Shown here: positions 17,925-26,303 of the stretch, piece by piece
Layout: the number at the start of each line of letters is the position of its first letter
Position numbering within the stretch: position 1 is the first letter of the stretch
NCBI RefSeq assembly: GCF_003011925.2
Contig: NZ_PXXU01000001.1
Location: forward strand, 62,001 to 126,000
Origin: Nitrosomonas supralitoralis
Lineage (GTDB): Bacteria > Pseudomonadota > Gammaproteobacteria > Burkholderiales > Nitrosomonadaceae
Direction of reading: 5' to 3'
Length of the DNA: 64,000 bases
The notes under the pieces: model-generated
Told to the model about the DNA's origin: nothing
The model's input: the letters and a program-made list of their open reading frames with translations, nothing else
The model's database searches: none
Program-made: the position numbers and the translations under genes

Positions 17925-18761
17925 TCACATCCCCTGCCAGGCATAATTGCGTTGCCAGTAACCGACCGGTTCGACGGATCTGGCAAAGACGGCATTGGCA
18001 AATCCAATCACTTTTCCCTGGTAACGCGTCGGGCCGCTGATCGACAACCCGCCGTTATCGTTTCTAACGCGCAGCCTGCCGCCCAGTGAACTCGCCATGA
18101 TCGGCAAGTCGATTCCAAACACCCTGGCTGCCACATAAGCGCTTGCCGCACTGCCAGTGCCGCAGCTTTGCGTCACGTCTTCCACACCCACCTCAAAAGT
18201 ACGCAAAGCAATCCCTTCCGCAGTACGCCAGATGAAATTAACATTCACGCCTTCCGGGTGACCGACAAATTCACACAGGGATTTGTCGTTGCGTAACAAT
18301 TGTCCGAGTGCTCTTGCCGCTTCCAAGCTGATCTCGGAGCCGATAACCACGACATGCGGCACGCCGGTATACACATAATGCAGATTCTGATCGATTTTCC
18401 GGTAATCCCGCGCGGCACCCAGATTGACCTCAACACTTTCGTTATCGACCACCACTTCCTTCGTGCCATCGCCCGTGATGATGTTAAACACGTCATTGCC
18501 TACATAGGTATCGCGGAAATACCGTGTTGCACAGCGCAGCCCATTTCCGCACATGGTTTCTTCGGTGCCGTCGCGATCAAAAATCTTCATCGTAGGCATG
18601 CCTTGCTGTTGATCGACATACAGAATCCCATCGGTATCATGCTGCGTTGCCAGGGCATTTGAAATCCGCGCCCGATCGAATCCGGGCAAAGGATTTTTCA
18701 CTTCATCAACCAGTAAAAACGAATTGCCGCAACCGTCCATTTTTGTCGCCATGATTCTCAT
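17925..18761 (-). CDS. DapF-like amino acid epimerase (diverged diaminopimelate epimerase)
   Basis: A 278-residue member of the PLP-independent DapF fold. Both catalytic cysteines are present: Cys71 in MCGNGLRC and Cys200 in SCGTGSAAS. The N-terminal motif is KMDGCGNSF instead of the usual KMHGLGNDF. The substrate-binding ERG-type motif before the second Cys reads EVGVEDVTQSC, so the carboxylate-binding Arg is replaced by Val191. This suggests a substrate other than meso-diaminopimelate. An AGGG lies about 9 bases before the ATG. It is third in an operon after a Ddl-like ligase and a GNAT, not with lysA or dapA, which again argues against a housekeeping DapF. Confidence 0.8.
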   Translation of the reverse strand: MRIMATKMDGCGNSFLLVDEVKNPLPGFDRARISNALATQHDTDGILYVDQQQGMPTMKIFDRDGTEETMCGNGLRCATRYFRDTYVGNDVFNIITGDGTKEVVVDNESVEVNLGAARDYRKIDQNLHYVYTGVPHVVVIGSEISLEAARALGQLLRNDKSLCEFVGHPEGVNVNFIWRTAEGIALRTFEVGVEDVTQSCGTGSAASAYVAARVFGIDLPIMASSLGGRLRVRNDNGGLSISGPTRYQGKVIGFANAVFARSVEPVGYWQRNYAWQGM

Positions 18762-18783
18762 TGCTTTATGCCCTTTTTCAATG

Positions 18784-19263
18784 TTAAGTAGTAGAAAAAA
18801 CAGGTCTTGTTTCGAGCTCAGGCCGATAGCCCATCCTTCTGGTCAGATGCACCTGGGCCACTCCCGAGATAAACTCATCCTGCACAATGCCAGTCAAAAA
18901 AAAACCATTTTTGAGATAAAAACGCAGGCTTTCGCTTGCATCAGCGTCCGTAATGACATTCAGTATTCTTCCTCCCTGCTTCGCGATTTCAGCAAAAATG
19001 CCGTCCAGCAACAAAGAGCCATATCCCTTGCCGCGATGACTTTCATCCACTGCAATGGTCATTAAGTGATAGGTATCAACCGTTTTTTTTGCAATCACAT
19101 AACCAATCGGCTTGCCCTCACTCACGGCACAAAGCCCAAAACACCGTCCACGCGCAATATCCTCCAGTTCATCATGAACTGCGGATTGGTACATCGAGCC
19201 GATATCTTGCAAGGCAATCTTTACAAGGTCAGGAAACAAGTCTTTTGAAATGGGTACAATCAT
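18784..19263 (-). CDS. GNAT-family N-acetyltransferase
   Basis: A 159-residue GNAT-fold protein. The acetyl-CoA pyrophosphate loop is RGKGYGSLLL near residues 77-86, preceded by the strand LMTIAVDESH. The later segment SESLRFYLKNGFFLTG is motif B. It lies 8 bases after the ATP-grasp ligase stop and 22 bases before the DapF-like gene, all on the minus strand, so the three are one operon. The likely acceptor is an amino group on whatever the ligase and epimerase make, but this is inference from context. Confidence 0.82.
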   Translation of the reverse strand: MIVPISKDLFPDLVKIALQDIGSMYQSAVHDELEDIARGRCFGLCAVSEGKPIGYVIAKKTVDTYHLMTIAVDESHRGKGYGSLLLDGIFAEIAKQGGRILNVITDADASESLRFYLKNGFFLTGIVQDEFISGVAQVHLTRRMGYRPELETRPVFSTT

Positions 19264-19271
19264 GATTTCAT

Positions 19272-20369
19272 TTATTGATGGGTTGATCTTCCGAGCAGAC
19301 TATACATCCGCCCATGATGAGTAAGAAAACCGGCTTTTGGCACTTTGTTGATGGCTGAAATCGCTAATTCCTCGAGTAATTCGATCTTTCCGCAAAAGCG
19401 TTCGGGATGACGTACAGCCAGTCGTTTCACCGCCTTATCCAGGATCAATGCGACCATATCCTGGTGCGCGATACCCACATGCCGGCACATGTTGGTGAGA
19501 TCCGCTTCAGTCGGATGTATACCGGGAATGACATTGGCCTCGAGAAAATATAGCTTACCTTTGCGCATGCGAAAATCCATACGGTTATAGTCGCGCACCT
19601 CAAGCGCTTCATGGGCTGCAATTGCCATCTTGGCAAAGCCTTTGGCCTGATCGGTCCAAGCCAGATGAGAAAGGTAGGGATTCTCCATATCTTTTACGTG
19701 CGGATCACGCAGTTGCGGATGTCCTGGAATCTTCGCAAAATTAATTTCCAGAATCGGCAGCACATAGTCTCCAATTAAACCAATCGTGTATTCATTTCCA
19801 GGCAGGAATTCCTCGACCAGCGCAGCTTGATCAAACTGGGAATAAATCGCTGCAATGGCTACATTGAGCTCTGTTTCATCATGCACTTTACTTTTCTGAC
19901 TGATGCCGATGCTGGTTCCTTCGCTGTAGGGTTTAACCATCAGAGGGAAATTTAAATCATTGAGTTGATCGCCCGGCATCATGAGTTGAAATTTCGCCGT
20001 TGGCACGCCTTCATACGCAACAATCCGCTTTGCCGTTGCCTTATCCATTTTGTTGATGAAGGTCTTGGGGCTGCTGCCGGTATAAGGAATGCCCAAGTGC
20101 TCACAAAAGAAAGGAACAATGGCTTCGCGCAGTTCCTTCTCATCCAGACCTTCCGCGTTATTGAATACCAGATCAGTTTTATCTTTGCGTTTTTCAAGCT
20201 GATGGTAGATATCCGCGCCCACATCAATCACAGCCACATTCGCACCTGCACGTTCAAGCGCTGCAGTCACTGCCGCGATGGTATCCAGACTTTCGAATTC
20301 GCCGTAGCGTTCGCCTTCCATGCCAGGCTTTCTGATATTACAGGTATAAACGATATTGAGTCTTTGCAT
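19272..20369 (-). CDS. D-Ala-D-Ala ligase-like ATP-grasp ligase
   Basis: A 365-residue ATP-grasp enzyme of the COG1181 type that joins a carboxylate to an amine with ATP. Visible features: LGIPYTGSSPKTF, the ATP-binding MVKPYSEGTSIGI loop, VEEFLPGNEYTIGL, and the metal-binding DFRMRKGKLYFLEANVIPG. The N-terminal segment reads DLVFNNAEG where housekeeping Ddl has a HG..GEDG motif, so the first-substrate pocket differs and D-Ala is not assured. First gene of the three-gene operon with the GNAT and DapF-like genes. AGGAG lies 15 bases upstream of the ATG, which is rather far. Confidence 0.82.
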   Translation of the reverse strand: MQRLNIVYTCNIRKPGMEGERYGEFESLDTIAAVTAALERAGANVAVIDVGADIYHQLEKRKDKTDLVFNNAEGLDEKELREAIVPFFCEHLGIPYTGSSPKTFINKMDKATAKRIVAYEGVPTAKFQLMMPGDQLNDLNFPLMVKPYSEGTSIGISQKSKVHDETELNVAIAAIYSQFDQAALVEEFLPGNEYTIGLIGDYVLPILEINFAKIPGHPQLRDPHVKDMENPYLSHLAWTDQAKGFAKMAIAAHEALEVRDYNRMDFRMRKGKLYFLEANVIPGIHPTEADLTNMCRHVGIAHQDMVALILDKAVKRLAVRHPERFCGKIELLEELAISAINKVPKAGFLTHHGRMYSLLGRSTHQ

Positions 20370-20782
20370 GGCTGATTTTATAGAACTCCTGAAAATTCAA
20401 TCAATTGATACCATGAAGCTTAAAATTAAAGCGAAACCATGCACATTAACGCCAGTCCGAATGTTCGGTTTACATATCGCTGAGTAATATTTTTGGAACG
20501 GAGGTTTGTTTTAGCTTGTTTTAATCAGGATGATTATTGCAGGATGCTCAGATAACTGCCATTTCGAGCGCAAAGAGAAATCTGTGCTGTTGATTAAAGC
20601 AGATTCCTCACTTGGTTCGGAATAACCAATGAGGTCGCTCAAAGGTTCGTTAAGTACGACGTCACGGACGCAATATGCGCTGCTTCCTTGAAGATGGTAA
20701 ACACTGTTTTACGGTGGTCATGAAACGTCTCGCGATGATTATTTATCGCGACCGCAACTCATATCACGTCAACGGGTACGGC
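20370..20782. other. Intergenic region downstream of SGNH-like gene, with hairpin
   Basis: About 410 bases between two minus-strand genes. It should hold the promoter of the ligase operon. A perfect 7-bp hairpin, TCGCGAT at 20730-20736 and ATCGCGA at 20745-20751, lies about 30 bases beyond the SGNH-like stop but has no T-run. I see no gene. Confidence 0.35.
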
Positions 20783-21574
20783 TTAATATTTGCAGACCTG
20801 CGATCCATCTGCCAGTTGTCCACTCGGCTGCTGGCAGTACACGGTGCGTCCAAAAACTGTTTTATAAGCAAATTCAGGCCGTTGCTGCCAAGTCAGTAGA
20901 AACTTTCGTTTACCTTCCACTGCTTCAGGTTTATCGCCAGGAACGTGAAACTGATCCAGGAGATCCTGATAAAACGCTTTTCGCTGCCAATAATTCACGT
21001 GGATACCGTCCAGGCCAAGCCAATCCGGTTTCTGTTCATGCAGTTTAAAACGCCGTTGCATGGCCATACCCATCAGGCCGTGATGCACTACCCGCGCACG
21101 ACTGATGGTTTCATTCCTGGATAATCGGCAAGATGGATAAAAAATATTGCGAAAGAAAATGTAACGCCGCTCGGATAAGCTTTCAATCGAAGTCATCGGT
21201 AGATTAGTCACCACAAAGTGCGTCGCGTGTTTCTGCAACTGACCAATGCACCATTCCAGCGCTCGCAAAACCTGTTCCGGCGGCAATCCGTACAAAATAT
21301 CATTGCCAATATCCGTCAACAGCGCATAGGTCGGATATTTCTCCGCCAAATCTAATTGCCGCCACAGCCCGCAGTCGGCAATTCCCGGCAACCCGCGCAG
21401 CAGCATTTGAGAGCACACTCCATATGCACGCCCATGTCCGAGCGCCGTAAAAATCTCACTCGGCCCGCCAAATCGCTGTTGCATTAGATCAATGGCAAGA
21501 CGCAGTGACAAGGTCAGATTGCTTGCTCCAAGCAGAATGAAGCGGTTTCTAGGTGCATCGTGATAACGATCCAT
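20783..21574 (-). CDS. SGNH-hydrolase-like protein
   Basis: A 263-residue protein with the pattern of an SGNH/GDSL hydrolase: FILLGASNLTLS near residues 12-23 (block I, Ser nucleophile in GASN), TDIGNDILYG near 87-96 (block III Gly-Asn) and LDGIHVNYWQ near 197-206 (block V Asp..His). No signal peptide is evident, so a cytoplasmic location is likely. Substrate is unknown. It stands alone between the ligase operon and a divergent PepSY-like gene. Confidence 0.65.
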   Translation of the reverse strand: MDRYHDAPRNRFILLGASNLTLSLRLAIDLMQQRFGGPSEIFTALGHGRAYGVCSQMLLRGLPGIADCGLWRQLDLAEKYPTYALLTDIGNDILYGLPPEQVLRALEWCIGQLQKHATHFVVTNLPMTSIESLSERRYIFFRNIFYPSCRLSRNETISRARVVHHGLMGMAMQRRFKLHEQKPDWLGLDGIHVNYWQRKAFYQDLLDQFHVPGDKPEAVEGKRKFLLTWQQRPEFAYKTVFGRTVYCQQPSGQLADGSQVCKY

Positions 21575-21934
21575 TATGATGGGCTGAAAAATTGATCAAT
21601 TGCAGAGTATGCTTGTGCCTGATCTTTCATACAATCATCTTACTGACTTTCTGTCCAGGCAATGAACTGACATGTCGGTTTCCAGCTATCGCCTATGCGA
21701 TGAATCGGGCTTGGTTTCATGATGCGTGATAGTTGGTTGATCACTTTAATTTTACAAGCTGATTAAAAATGCTTGCGTTTCTTATACATTGAAATATTGA
21801 CAATCTTTCTATCAGAGAGTAGACAGAAGATGGCGGAATTTTTCCGTTATGGTCTTTTCAATCAGATTCAAAAAATATGATTGAATCGATGCACTTTAAT
21901 TAGCATATATTTGGCTTCAGCCAAAGGAGGCATG
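21575..21934. other. Intergenic region between divergent SGNH-like and PepSY-like genes
   Basis: About 360 bases that hold both promoters. A strong AAAGGAGG ribosome site at 21923-21930 serves the gene starting at 21935. No gene, tRNA or clear operator is recognised. Confidence 0.35.
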
Positions 21935-22408
21935 ATGAAAAATCAATTCTTGATTTCAGCGTTAGTGGTCACCCTTTTGATCGCATTCGGTCCAACACAG
22001 GCCAGTGATAAAGAAGTGAGCAAAGATCAAGTACCGAAAGCAGTGCTCGAAGCTTTTGAAAAGGCTTATCCAAACGCTAAAGAGGTAGAATACGAGCAGG
22101 ACATGATCGAAGGCAAAGCTGTCTTTGAAGTTGAATACAAAGAAAACGGCCGAGAGTACGAAATTCTGTATGACTCCAGTGGCGAGATTCTGCAGAGGGA
22201 AGAATCGATTGAGATCAAAGCATTGCCTGAGCCTATCGCCAAGGCCATTTCCATGGCATATCCAAACGCCATTATTGACGAAGCAGAGAAGGTGATGAAA
22301 CCCGATGGAACAGTTACCGGCTACGAAGTTGAAATCAAGTCAGAAGGAAAGAAATTTGAAGTTGAACTGGATACTTTCGGAAAGATCTTAAAAACCGAAA
22401 AGGATTAA
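21935..22408 (+). CDS. Periplasmic protein with two PepSY-like repeats
   Basis: A 157-residue secreted protein with a signal peptide (MKNQFLISALVVTLLIAFG, cleavage near TQA-SDKE). Two tandem copies of a PepSY-like unit (PF11396 type) follow: VPKAVLEAFEKAYPNAKEVEYE...EYEILYDSSGEIL and LPEPIAKAISMAYPNAIIDEAE...FEVELDTFGKIL. Such proteins bind or inhibit periplasmic partners; no enzymatic role is known. The ATG at 21935 lies 4 bases after AGGAGG; an earlier in-frame ATG at 21881 would break the signal peptide. It precedes a TonB-dependent receptor gene by 145 bases. Confidence 0.78.
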   Translation: MKNQFLISALVVTLLIAFGPTQASDKEVSKDQVPKAVLEAFEKAYPNAKEVEYEQDMIEGKAVFEVEYKENGREYEILYDSSGEILQREESIEIKALPEPIAKAISMAYPNAIIDEAEKVMKPDGTVTGYEVEIKSEGKKFEVELDTFGKILKTEKD

Positions 22409-22553
22409 ATCCGGTCGGGTCGTGCATGAGGCTTCAATAACTTGTTGCGTAAGCGATGGGCAAGAAAAATGAACCGACTGATGACCCGTTAAAATTGATT
22501 AATAGGCTATCCGCATTTTATTTGCTGATCTGCGGAGTGATAAACTAGCGTGT

Positions 22554-24680
22554 ATGCTTATTATCACCGTGCTTATCACTCACTTTTTTTGTCTTGGTTT
22601 TTTTTCGCGGACGCGATTCTTGCCTGATTTCCGAGCTGCATTGCCTGTTTTATTGCTGCTGACAACCCCTGGTTGGGCGCAAAACCATCAAACTACTCAG
22701 TCCGTTATTCTGGACCCGATCAACATTTCCGCCACTCGCAGCGAGCGCTCACCCGCGCAGATCCCTAACAGTATTACGCAGATCAGACGTGACCCGCAGC
22801 AGAATTTTCAACCGGGCGCAACTTTGGATGAGTTTGCGCGCGGCACACCGGGAGTTTTCTTTCAGAACCAGTTTAATTTCACACAGGATTTACGCATTGC
22901 CATTCGTGGGTTTGGCGCACGCTCACCATTTGGTGTGAGAGGGATACAAATGCGCGTGGATGGAATTCCGCAGACGCTGCCGGACGGGCAAACGCAATTG
23001 GATTCGATCGATCCATCATTAATCGAGCGTATGGATATTGTACGCGGACCATCGGCAGCGTTGTACGGTAATGCTTCCGGCGGTTTGATCGACATCACTA
23101 CGCGTGAAGCGCCGGCGGATAAATTCGTTGTGATGCCGCGCCAAGTGTTCGGACAGTATGGTTACCTGAAATCCGAGTTGTTCATGGGCGGACGCAGCGG
23201 AAATTTCGGCTATAGCCTGTATGGCTCTCACTTGCAGCAAGACGGCTGGCGTAATCACAGCGCGATGCAAAATACGTTTTCTCAGGTCAAATTGAATTTT
23301 CAAACCAGCACACATTCCGACCTGATGCTGGTTTTACGGGAACTCTATTCACCGCTGGCCAAGGATCCGGGCGCTTTGACCAGCGCGGAGGTACAGACCA
23401 ATCCACGTCAGGCTTCGACACGTAATGTGCAATACAACGCCGGTGAGGAAATCCGCCAGGAAGAAGTGGGCATACGATTTCGTCAAAGACTCTCAGCCGG
23501 AAAGGAATTTACAGTGACAGCGCACATGCTGCACCGCGATTTCCAAAGCCGTCAACCATTCTTCGACGGTGGACAAGTACAGTTTGACCGCCTAGTGGGT
23601 GGATTGATGATGCAGTTTGTCAACGACCATGAATTGTTCAATCGCCCCAACCGTTTTCTGATCGGCGTCGATTACGGCATACAGAATGATGATCGGCAGC
23701 GCTTCAATAACAATTTTGGCGTGCGCAGCGCACTGAATTTGAGCCAGATCGAGCGTGTGCAAAGCATCGGGCCATTTGTACGTAACGAATGGAATATTGC
23801 GGACAAGCTTGATCTGGTGCTTGGCGGCCGATGGGATTGGTTGCAGTATCAAGTCAAAGATCAATTTAAAATTGATGGTAATGAATCCGGTTCGCGCACA
23901 GTATCCCAAGGTAGTGGTTCCGCTGGGCTGGTGTACCATCTAAACGATCAACAGCAACTTTACGCACATGTCACATCCGTCTTTGAAGCGCCGACCACCA
24001 CCGAATTGCTCAACAATCCGGCTGGCAGAGGCGGTTTTAATCCAAATCTGAACGCACAGACATCGCTCAGCAATGAGGCTGGATTTCGTGGTAACACAGC
24101 GGGATTTCAGTACGACACCGCGCTCTTCTTTATCCGCACTTGGGACGAAATCACGCCCTTTGAATTGACCTCGTCGCCCGGCCGGGCATTTTTCCGCAAC
24201 GCCGGCCAATCAAGACGCGTCGGTGTGGAGTCACGTCTCGCCACGCCAGAATGGAAAGGTCTGCGTGGGGAAATCAGTTACACCTTCTCCGATTTTGCGT
24301 TCGATAAATACGTAGTCAATGACATAAATTTAAAAGGTAATGTTTTTCCGGGCATCCCCACGCATCGCTGGGAAGGATTGCTGCGCTACTCACACCCGTT
24401 CGGTTTCTTCGGGCAGTTGCATGTGCACCGTGTCGGCGAATTTTATGTCAACGACTTCAATACCGCGACCAATCCGGCGTATAACCTGGGGCAATTACTC
24501 TTCGGCTGGGAATTGAAACGGAACGGGTTCGATGGTTCGTTGTTTCTCGGCGTCAACAATTTATTCGATGCGCAATATAATGCCAATACTCGCGTTAATG
24601 CGGCACTTGGTCGCTATTATGAGCCGGGGCCACCACTCAATCTGTTTGGCGGAATACGAATGCGCGTTGTGGTATTTTAG
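22554..24680 (+). CDS. TonB-dependent outer membrane receptor (siderophore type)
   Basis: A 708-residue TonB-dependent receptor. After a signal region ending TTPGWAQ comes a TonB box-like stretch DPINISATRSER, a plug domain with RGFGARSPFGVRGIQMRVDG and RGPSAALYGNASGGLIDI, then a 22-strand barrel ending in an aromatic residue (RMRVVVF), the usual outer-membrane insertion signature. Closest in style to ferric siderophore receptors (FecA/PfeA-like, COG4772). No FecI/FecR regulator pair is adjacent. The start at ATG 22554 has only a distant GGAG, so the exact N-terminus is uncertain. Confidence 0.9.
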   Translation: MLIITVLITHFFCLGFFSRTRFLPDFRAALPVLLLLTTPGWAQNHQTTQSVILDPINISATRSERSPAQIPNSITQIRRDPQQNFQPGATLDEFARGTPGVFFQNQFNFTQDLRIAIRGFGARSPFGVRGIQMRVDGIPQTLPDGQTQLDSIDPSLIERMDIVRGPSAALYGNASGGLIDITTREAPADKFVVMPRQVFGQYGYLKSELFMGGRSGNFGYSLYGSHLQQDGWRNHSAMQNTFSQVKLNFQTSTHSDLMLVLRELYSPLAKDPGALTSAEVQTNPRQASTRNVQYNAGEEIRQEEVGIRFRQRLSAGKEFTVTAHMLHRDFQSRQPFFDGGQVQFDRLVGGLMMQFVNDHELFNRPNRFLIGVDYGIQNDDRQRFNNNFGVRSALNLSQIERVQSIGPFVRNEWNIADKLDLVLGGRWDWLQYQVKDQFKIDGNESGSRTVSQGSGSAGLVYHLNDQQQLYAHVTSVFEAPTTTELLNNPAGRGGFNPNLNAQTSLSNEAGFRGNTAGFQYDTALFFIRTWDEITPFELTSSPGRAFFRNAGQSRRVGVESRLATPEWKGLRGEISYTFSDFAFDKYVVNDINLKGNVFPGIPTHRWEGLLRYSHPFGFFGQLHVHRVGEFYVNDFNTATNPAYNLGQLLFGWELKRNGFDGSLFLGVNNLFDAQYNANTRVNAALGRYYEPGPPLNLFGGIRMRVVVF

Positions 24681-24892
24681 TGGGAGTTTTAATAAATGAT
24701 CTATTTTTCCTGCTCTTTTTCAAAATATTAACTACCCTCTATTTGATATACTTACCCTCAATACTTAAAGCTTAACACTTCAGAATCCAGTATAATTCTC
24801 AAGCATGATAATAATAAAAATAGTTGCCTATTTCGTCCTTTCTTGCATGCACACATAATGTCGATATCGGCAAAGCTACAGGAGACTGAATC

Positions 24893-25405
24893 ATGCTAAA
24901 AGAAGAAGCCATCAAGGATCATCAAACGGTAACTGCAGAAGGCGAGCCGACCAGTGTTCTGTTGACGGGGGTCAAACGACAGGAAGTGCCCAATATCATT
25001 ACGGCCAACGGCACCACCACTGAGCTTTATCGTCCGGAATGGGAAGTCGGCCCCGAGCAGATTCAGCATATGATTCACGTCATAATGCGAGCCAATGCTC
25101 TCAGCGCCTGGCATGTGCATGACTTCCAAATTGACACGATCTTTGTGACCAATGGATCGATTAAACTGGTTTTGTTTGATGATCGCGATGATTCAGCGAC
25201 AAAAGGCCAAATCAACGTCTTTCATCTTAGTCGTCTGCGACCCACATTGATCACTATTCCTCCAGGTATCTGGCATGGTTTGCAGAATATGGATAATTCC
25301 GAAAGTAGTTTTATTAACTATTTTAATAACGCCTATATTTATACCGACCCGGATGAATGGCGGTTACCATTTGACACCGATAAAATTCCATATCGTTTTG
25401 AATAA
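24893..25405 (+). CDS. RmlC-like cupin (dTDP-dehydrorhamnose epimerase-related)
   Basis: A 170-residue cupin of the RmlC-like superfamily. The motif WHVHDFQIDTIFVTNGSIKL is followed by LITIPPGIWHGLQN, giving the histidines of a cupin metal or active site. AGGAG precedes the ATG at 24881-24885. It heads a set of three genes (cupin, HpcH-type aldolase, glycosyltransferase-like) with short gaps. It lacks enough of the RmlC signature to be called a true 3,5-epimerase. A TATAAT at 24791-24796 may be its -10 box. Confidence 0.72.
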   Translation: MLKEEAIKDHQTVTAEGEPTSVLLTGVKRQEVPNIITANGTTTELYRPEWEVGPEQIQHMIHVIMRANALSAWHVHDFQIDTIFVTNGSIKLVLFDDRDDSATKGQINVFHLSRLRPTLITIPPGIWHGLQNMDNSESSFINYFNNAYIYTDPDEWRLPFDTDKIPYRFE

Positions 25406-25410
25406 ACTAT

Positions 25411-25429
25411 AATAAGCCGAAAGCTTATT
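25411..25429 (+). other. Intercistronic hairpin between cupin and aldolase genes
   Basis: AATAAGC at 25411-25417 pairs perfectly with GCTTATT at 25423-25429 around a 5-base loop, starting 6 bases after the cupin stop. There is no long T-run, so it may modulate rather than end transcription of the operon. Confidence 0.4.
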
Positions 25430-25454
25430 CAATTCCTTATCAGGAACCCAATTT

Positions 25455-26267
25455 ATGAGTTTTGGCAGCGACTTTGTTCTCACGTTGTTCACCAACGACC
25501 CGGATCTGGCTCGGGCTGGCAATGCAGCTGGCATTAATCGTATTGGCCTAGACCTGGAACGAATTGGTAAGGAGCATCGTCAGGACGCCAAGAAAGCATG
25601 GATTTCTGATCATCAAATACATGAGCTGGAAGCTGTTCGCGATCAATTAACAAAATCGGCTTTATTTACTCGCATCAATCCCATTCACGCCGGCTCACGC
25701 GATGAAATCAATCATTTGATCGATCAGGGAGTAACGGTGCTGATGTTGCCGATGTTTCGCACGATTAAGGAAGCGGCTACTTTTATTGAACTGGTGGATG
25801 GCCGCGCCTTTGTTTCTTTGTTGGTTGAAACGGCTGCAGCTGCCATTCGTCTGCGTGAAATTGTCAAACTTCCAGGCATTGGCGAGATTCACTTCGGTTT
25901 AAACGATATGTATCTGGATATGAAACTATCCAATCATTTCGAGGTGTTGACCTCCGGATTTCTGGATCGGCTCACCGATATCACAGCGACGGCCGGGGTG
26001 CCCTATGGTTTTGCCGGCATTGGGCGGCTTAACGATAGTCGTTTGCCGATACCCAGCGATTTAATTTATGCTCAGTATCCGCGGCTTGGCGCAACACGCG
26101 CACTGGTTGCGCGAGTATTCTATACGCCTGATTTTCGTGACTTGAATCTCACGCATGAAGTCAACACCGCACGCAAGATGCTGGATCAATGGCATCAGGC
26201 CGGCGCAGAAAAGCAAACCACCGCTTTGACGCTTTTAACCACCAAAGTAACTGAATGGGCTGCTTGA
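25455..26267 (+). CDS. HpcH/HpaI-type aldolase (citrate lyase beta-like)
   Basis: A 270-residue TIM-barrel protein of the HpcH/HpaI aldolase family, which splits or forms carbon-carbon bonds with pyruvate or acetyl-CoA-like enolates. Seen: LFTRINPIHAGSRDEI (substrate-binding Arg), VSLLVETAAAAIRLREI with the metal-binding Glu, and IHFGLNDMYLDM with the metal-binding Asp. An AGGA lies upstream of the ATG. Context with a cupin and a glycosyltransferase suggests a sugar-acid or surface glycan pathway rather than aromatic degradation. The substrate is unknown. Confidence 0.75.
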   Translation: MSFGSDFVLTLFTNDPDLARAGNAAGINRIGLDLERIGKEHRQDAKKAWISDHQIHELEAVRDQLTKSALFTRINPIHAGSRDEINHLIDQGVTVLMLPMFRTIKEAATFIELVDGRAFVSLLVETAAAAIRLREIVKLPGIGEIHFGLNDMYLDMKLSNHFEVLTSGFLDRLTDITATAGVPYGFAGIGRLNDSRLPIPSDLIYAQYPRLGATRALVARVFYTPDFRDLNLTHEVNTARKMLDQWHQAGAEKQTTALTLLTTKVTEWAA

Positions 26268-26303
26268 TTCACTCATATTCGTTTTGCAAAAAATTTATTC
26301 GAA

